Assembly: GCA_963277665.1 (NCBI GenBank)
Contig: OY728165.1
Coordinates: 1,752,278,772 to 1,752,342,771 of the forward strand
Reading direction: 5' to 3'
DNA: 64,000 nt
Source: Viscum album
Taxonomy: Eukaryota; Streptophyta; Magnoliopsida; Santalales; Viscaceae
Positions 60,480 to 64,000 of the stretch are shown here, piece by piece. Below the pieces are notes generated by a model. The model saw only the letters and a list, made by a program, of their open reading frames with translations. It was not told the origin of the DNA and did not search any database. A program made the translations under genes and the position numbers. Every line of letters begins with the position of its first letter. The stretch's first letter is position 1.

Positions 60480-60597
60480 CTCCTTTAGTGGAGGTCTTTT
60501 ATTGGCGGTTTTGTAAACCGCCGCTAAACATTTTTTAAAAAGGGTTTAGCGATGATTTATTAAAAACCACAGCTAAACCCCATTTTTTTCAGCAGTG
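60480..60597. repeat. CACTA-type subterminal hairpins and terminal motif
   Basis: GGCGGTTT/AAACCGCC (60504-60511/60515-60522) and GGGTTTAGC/GCTAAACCC (60542-60550/60572-60580) are palindromic motifs of the TTTAGCGGCGG type common at CACTA transposon ends. The block ends CATTTTTTTCAGCAGTG at 60597, the reverse of a CACTG-starting terminal repeat. Orientation implies an element to the left, while the transposase exon lies to the right. Confidence 0.5.
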
Positions 60598-62828
60598 ACA
60601 CTTCCCCTCGACCCTGACTCCCCTTCTCCCTCATACCCGCACGAGTGATTCTCAAACCCTAGCTCGCCTCCCCATCGTCGGCCGGCCATCCGCGCCACTT
60701 ACCCCCAACACCCGACCCCGAACCCCCTTCTCCCCCTGACCCCCATGACCCCACCTTCTTCCCCTGACCCCCACGAGACTCGAACCCTAGCTCACCTCCC
60801 TGCCGCTGGTGAATTTTATTTAGGTCAGTGTTTCCATTTCATTGAATTTTATTTAAGATATTTATGTGTTCTAGGATTTATAAATTAATTTATAATCTAT
60901 ATAATGAGGGTTTGGATTATCTAGGTTTGGTTTATAATGGTTTTATATAACTTAACTTGGTTTTCATATGGCTTAAAGGTTTTAATTTCATGTTTAAATT
61001 AAATTTTTATGTAAATTTGTATTTTATACATTCGACATGTTTGATAAAATTAAAATAATGGTTTTATATAAGAAAAACACATGGTCATTCGATTTTAAGG
61101 GAAATTGGTTTTTCAAAGTGGGTTACCCTTTGGGTGTTAAATGGTTTCAATGTTTCAAAGGGACATGTTGTTTTATGAAATGGAATTGTGATTCATTTGG
61201 GTTATGTTGGTTCTGTTTTGGAAATGATTATGATTTCCCTTATATTGGTGTTTGGATTCCAAAACATTTTAAACAGGTATTTACAAATGTATATATTATA
61301 TGTGATAATTGAAAGTCTTGGATGACACTTTGTGATGTGATATTTGAGTTGATTATTTCATTTCTCCCTTGTTGAGCCCCTTTTAATTTATTTATGATGT
61401 CATGTGTATCCATGTGATGGTTTTTTGTGATATGATTCATGATTTTCTTATGGGTGGGGGTTCATTATAAGCTAAATATGGAATGTGGGAAGGATTTAAT
61501 TATTATGATAGCCTTTGGTTATTATTATTTTCATTGTATGACATTCACTTTAAAAGTGTATCACCTCCTTTAGTTATTTTATAGGGAACCCTAGGATACT
61601 AAGTGGGAAGTCATGGGATATTTCTAGGCACATTGAGATTATATACTTTCTAGTTACCACTAGTTGTACAAAATACCGAGCTAGTGGGGTGTCACGGATG
61701 AGATTAGGTTTAGATTGATTTGTTTGATGGATGTGTGACCATTAACCTGAGGGAATTAGGTCAACATTTTCATGTATTATACTTGTCCCATTAGTTCCTA
61801 ATGTGTTTCCTCAAGATATTTATCATGTTTTATGCCTTTAATTATTTATTAGCTTGTGTATTGATTTTTTACTTGGATGGGATTTCAATGAAGCATTGAT
61901 ACTCCAATGATTTAGTACTGATATTGATTAGTTTTGTTCCACTTGTTTATTGGCATACTTTATGACTTTATATAGGGAATTTTTCTTCATAGTTATCCTT
62001 GTTTCCTTACTTAATTTGAGTTTGTTGTGTTAAAGCTTTCAAGTGAGGGGAATTTTTTTTAAATTTTTTAGCCATTATTAGAAATTCCTTTGATATGTTT
62101 TTAAACCATGTAAGGGTTTTTTTTATAAAAGGGGTAATTTTTTAAGGATAGATGAATGAGTTTTGAATTGTAATTATTTCAATAAAAACATCTTTATGCC
62201 ATTTTTTATAAATGTTGTGAATTGATAAAGTGCATGTTTTATATTTTATTTATTTATATATCATGTTAATGGAAAAAGCCTATTTTTCTACATTATTCTC
62301 AAACTAGAAATTATAGTTCCTCTTATAAAATGAATAAAAGTCAATGACTTACACTGAATATAATTAATAACTTTTCATGAAAGTCAGTTCAGTATACTCT
62401 CATGAATTGTAGAAGATAATACTTCTAATTCAACTAACTATTATATCAGAATGATTAACTTGAAAATATCCCAATTCTTTGAAATTTGACTTATAATATA
62501 ATGTTTTATCTTAACTCTTAACTTTTTTACTAATTCTAAACTTTCTCAAATATATCTGAAAATACTCACTATCTTCTTAAAATGTATATTTTCTAAGAAA
62601 ATACTCAATATCTTCTTGTTTCTTCAAGTGATTTTGTAATCACATGTGTATAAACATACACATGCATGCACATATGTACTTTGGTTTTCTAGTGGGTGAT
62701 TTACCATATGTATTTATATAGGAAAACCTTATGTAACATATTTATATATATTTTCAACTAGTATATATGAATCTCTTTCCCTATTTAGTAGTAACTATGT
62801 GTTTTAATTTTTTTTTTAATATTTGTAG
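60598..62828 (+). other. GC-rich leader exon and long intron of CACTA gene (predicted)
   Basis: Bases 60598-60808 are strikingly GC-rich against the AT-rich surroundings and contain a duplicated segment with AACCCTAGCTC at about 60657 and 60784. A GT donor follows at 60809 (GCTG/GTGAAT). The rest is AT-rich and ends with TTTTTAATATTTGTAG (acceptor AG 62827-62828) just before the transposase ATG. In maize En/Spm the untranslated first exon is likewise very GC-rich. The splice structure is a prediction. Confidence 0.45.
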
Positions 62829-62844
62829 GCACATTCTGATATAA

Positions 62845-63012
62845 ATGGATAAAATATGGATCACATTATCGAGGAACACACCTCGGTGTGTTAAGGGTTT
62901 GAAGGATTTTTTAGATTTTTCAATTTCCAATCGATCCATTGAAGGTAGAATAATATGTCCATGTCCTGAATGTAAATTTAGAAGATGGTTGAAGAAAAAC
63001 TATGTTCAATGA
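62845..63012 (+). pseudogene. CACTA (En/Spm) transposase-associated domain, truncated
   Basis: The ATG at 62845 opens 55 codons (MDKIWITLSRNTPR...) ending in TGA at 63010-63012. The pattern MDKxW, a KGLKDFLDF segment, and CPCPEC is the N-terminal transposase-associated domain that precedes the TNP2-type catalytic domain in plant CACTA transposons. The domain should continue with about 20 more residues (VxHHLxxxGF-type), but the frame stops and different sequence follows, so the gene is cut at or near 63012. No DDE catalytic part is in the window. Confidence 0.72.
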
Positions 63013-64000
63013 GAGGTGGGAATTCGTAGGATGGCACCCTTATCTCCAGGATATCCCCCTCTCCTGATCGGACCCATCTAGGGTTTTGCCCTAAAACCCT
63101 CTACCTGGGGTTGGCGGTGCATCTGTGTGTCGTACATATTTCTTCCTTTCATCCCCTCTCTCGCCTATTTCAGTCTTCTTCTCATTCTGTTATTTGTTTT
63201 TCATTTTCCATGGAATTGTGACATTCTTGGTTCTCTCCTATCGGAATCACTTCTTTTGTCCTACCAATGGTTGTCGTCATTGATGCCTTTGGTAACCATA
63301 ACCCTACTCTCTCTCTAGGTCAGATTAGGAGCGATGGTAACATAGAGGTTTTGGGTTATGTGGTTCGGCGATCATTGGTCCTTCTGGCATTTCTTTTTTC
63401 ACTCGATCTTGGTTCTAGCTTCTGTTATTAGTCTCACTGTGTTGCCAACATTAGGGGCCCTCGGCTGCACAAATCCCTTCTCTTTCCTCAAGAATATCTG
63501 CTTCTCTCCAAGTCGGATTTGAAGTGGTGGTTCCACAATGGTTTTGGAAGGTGGGGTTCGGCAGATGATGGTGCCCTCGCACGGTATGTTTTGATTCCGA
63601 TGATGGTTTGTTTGATTTATTTTCTTTGGTGTTTGTTCTGTTTGATACCTGCTAGGTAGAGGTTCTGATGGTATTTTATGGTTTGGTATTGTTCTGTTTT
63701 GGATATGGAAGAATCTGTCGGTGGTTCATGATGGTGTTGTTTCTGGTTAAGGTTCAATTAATTTTATGTTTTGATGAAGTTTGTTTGATACATCTTGGTG
63801 TTTTTTCTGTTTCTGGCCTGCGATGGCATTTTGTTGTTTTTTTACGGTGGTTATGGAGGACTATAGTGTTTTTCGGTGACCAGTGTGATGTTGGGACCAT
63901 GACGATGGAGGTGACATTGGACGTCATCGATGGTGGGTTTGATTGGATGGCGATGAAATCGATGGTGTAGTTCTATGTGTTTCTTGTTCAGTTTTAACCA
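63013..64000. other. Unassigned sequence of higher GC content
   Basis: Composition changes abruptly after the broken transposase exon. The sequence is richer in G and C, has AGGGTTTTGCCCTAAAACCCT (hairpin-like) near 63073 and many GGTGGT/GATGG repeats to the window end. It could be the 5' region of another mobile element, for instance a LINE, inserted into the transposase gene, but no domain is visible. Confidence 0.3.

Noticed and set aside
61037..61312. 91-residue aromatic-rich open frame
   Set aside because: Lies in the predicted intron of the CACTA gene and matches nothing I know.

Overview
The window is intergenic DNA from a large, AT-rich, retrotransposon-dense plant nuclear genome. 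Plant lineage-specific elements support this: two chromovirus-type Ty3/gypsy elements of the Tekay/Del kind with LTRs of about 3 kb, Sirevirus-type Ty1/copia LTRs, a Cassandra-type LTR carrying a 5S rRNA-derived segment, and an En/Spm (CACTA) transposase exon. A large-genome angiosperm, possibly a lily-like monocot, is an inference only. I found no host protein gene, tRNA gene or CRISPR array.

Layout. 1-1100: end of a Sirevirus-type LTR with six tandem hairpins, abutting a truncated Cassandra LTR (1151-1525, minus). 2050-12888: element 1, a decayed minus-strand Ty3/gypsy element with 3.0-kb LTRs and a broken gag-pol. 12889-14984: unassigned. 14985-25876, 36863-39471 and 48709-49320: pieces of old, related Ty3/gypsy relics (here 'family X'), including a gag fossil at 17339. 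25877-36857: element 2, a plus-strand relative of element 1 with a perfect 5-bp target duplication and mutated catalytic residues. 39472-48708: a solo LTR of about 4.5 kb inside a family X LTR. Inside that solo LTR, 40650-45359 is a very young, intact LTR element whose only gene is gag (TR-GAG type, Sirevirus lineage, minus strand). 50681-51313: a copia-like LTR relic. 54545-57450: a diverged relative of the solo LTR. 60480-63012: a CACTA fragment with subterminal hairpins, a GC-rich leader exon and a transposase-associated domain exon. 63013-64000: unassigned sequence of higher GC content.

How the parts work together. The window records nested insertions: family X, then element 2 and the solo LTR independently, then the gag-only element inside the solo LTR. 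The gag-only element has all cis signals (LTRs, PBS, PPT, TATA box) and an open gag but no protease, integrase, RT or RNase H, so it must borrow enzymes from a Sirevirus elsewhere. The most interesting signals are non-coding: stem-covarying hairpin arrays downstream of the TATA box in two different Sirevirus LTRs, a regularly phased array of ten CCGG-rich palindromes upstream of the TATA box in the gag-only element, and covarying hairpins plus repeated splice-donor-like modules in the Ty3/gypsy LTRs.
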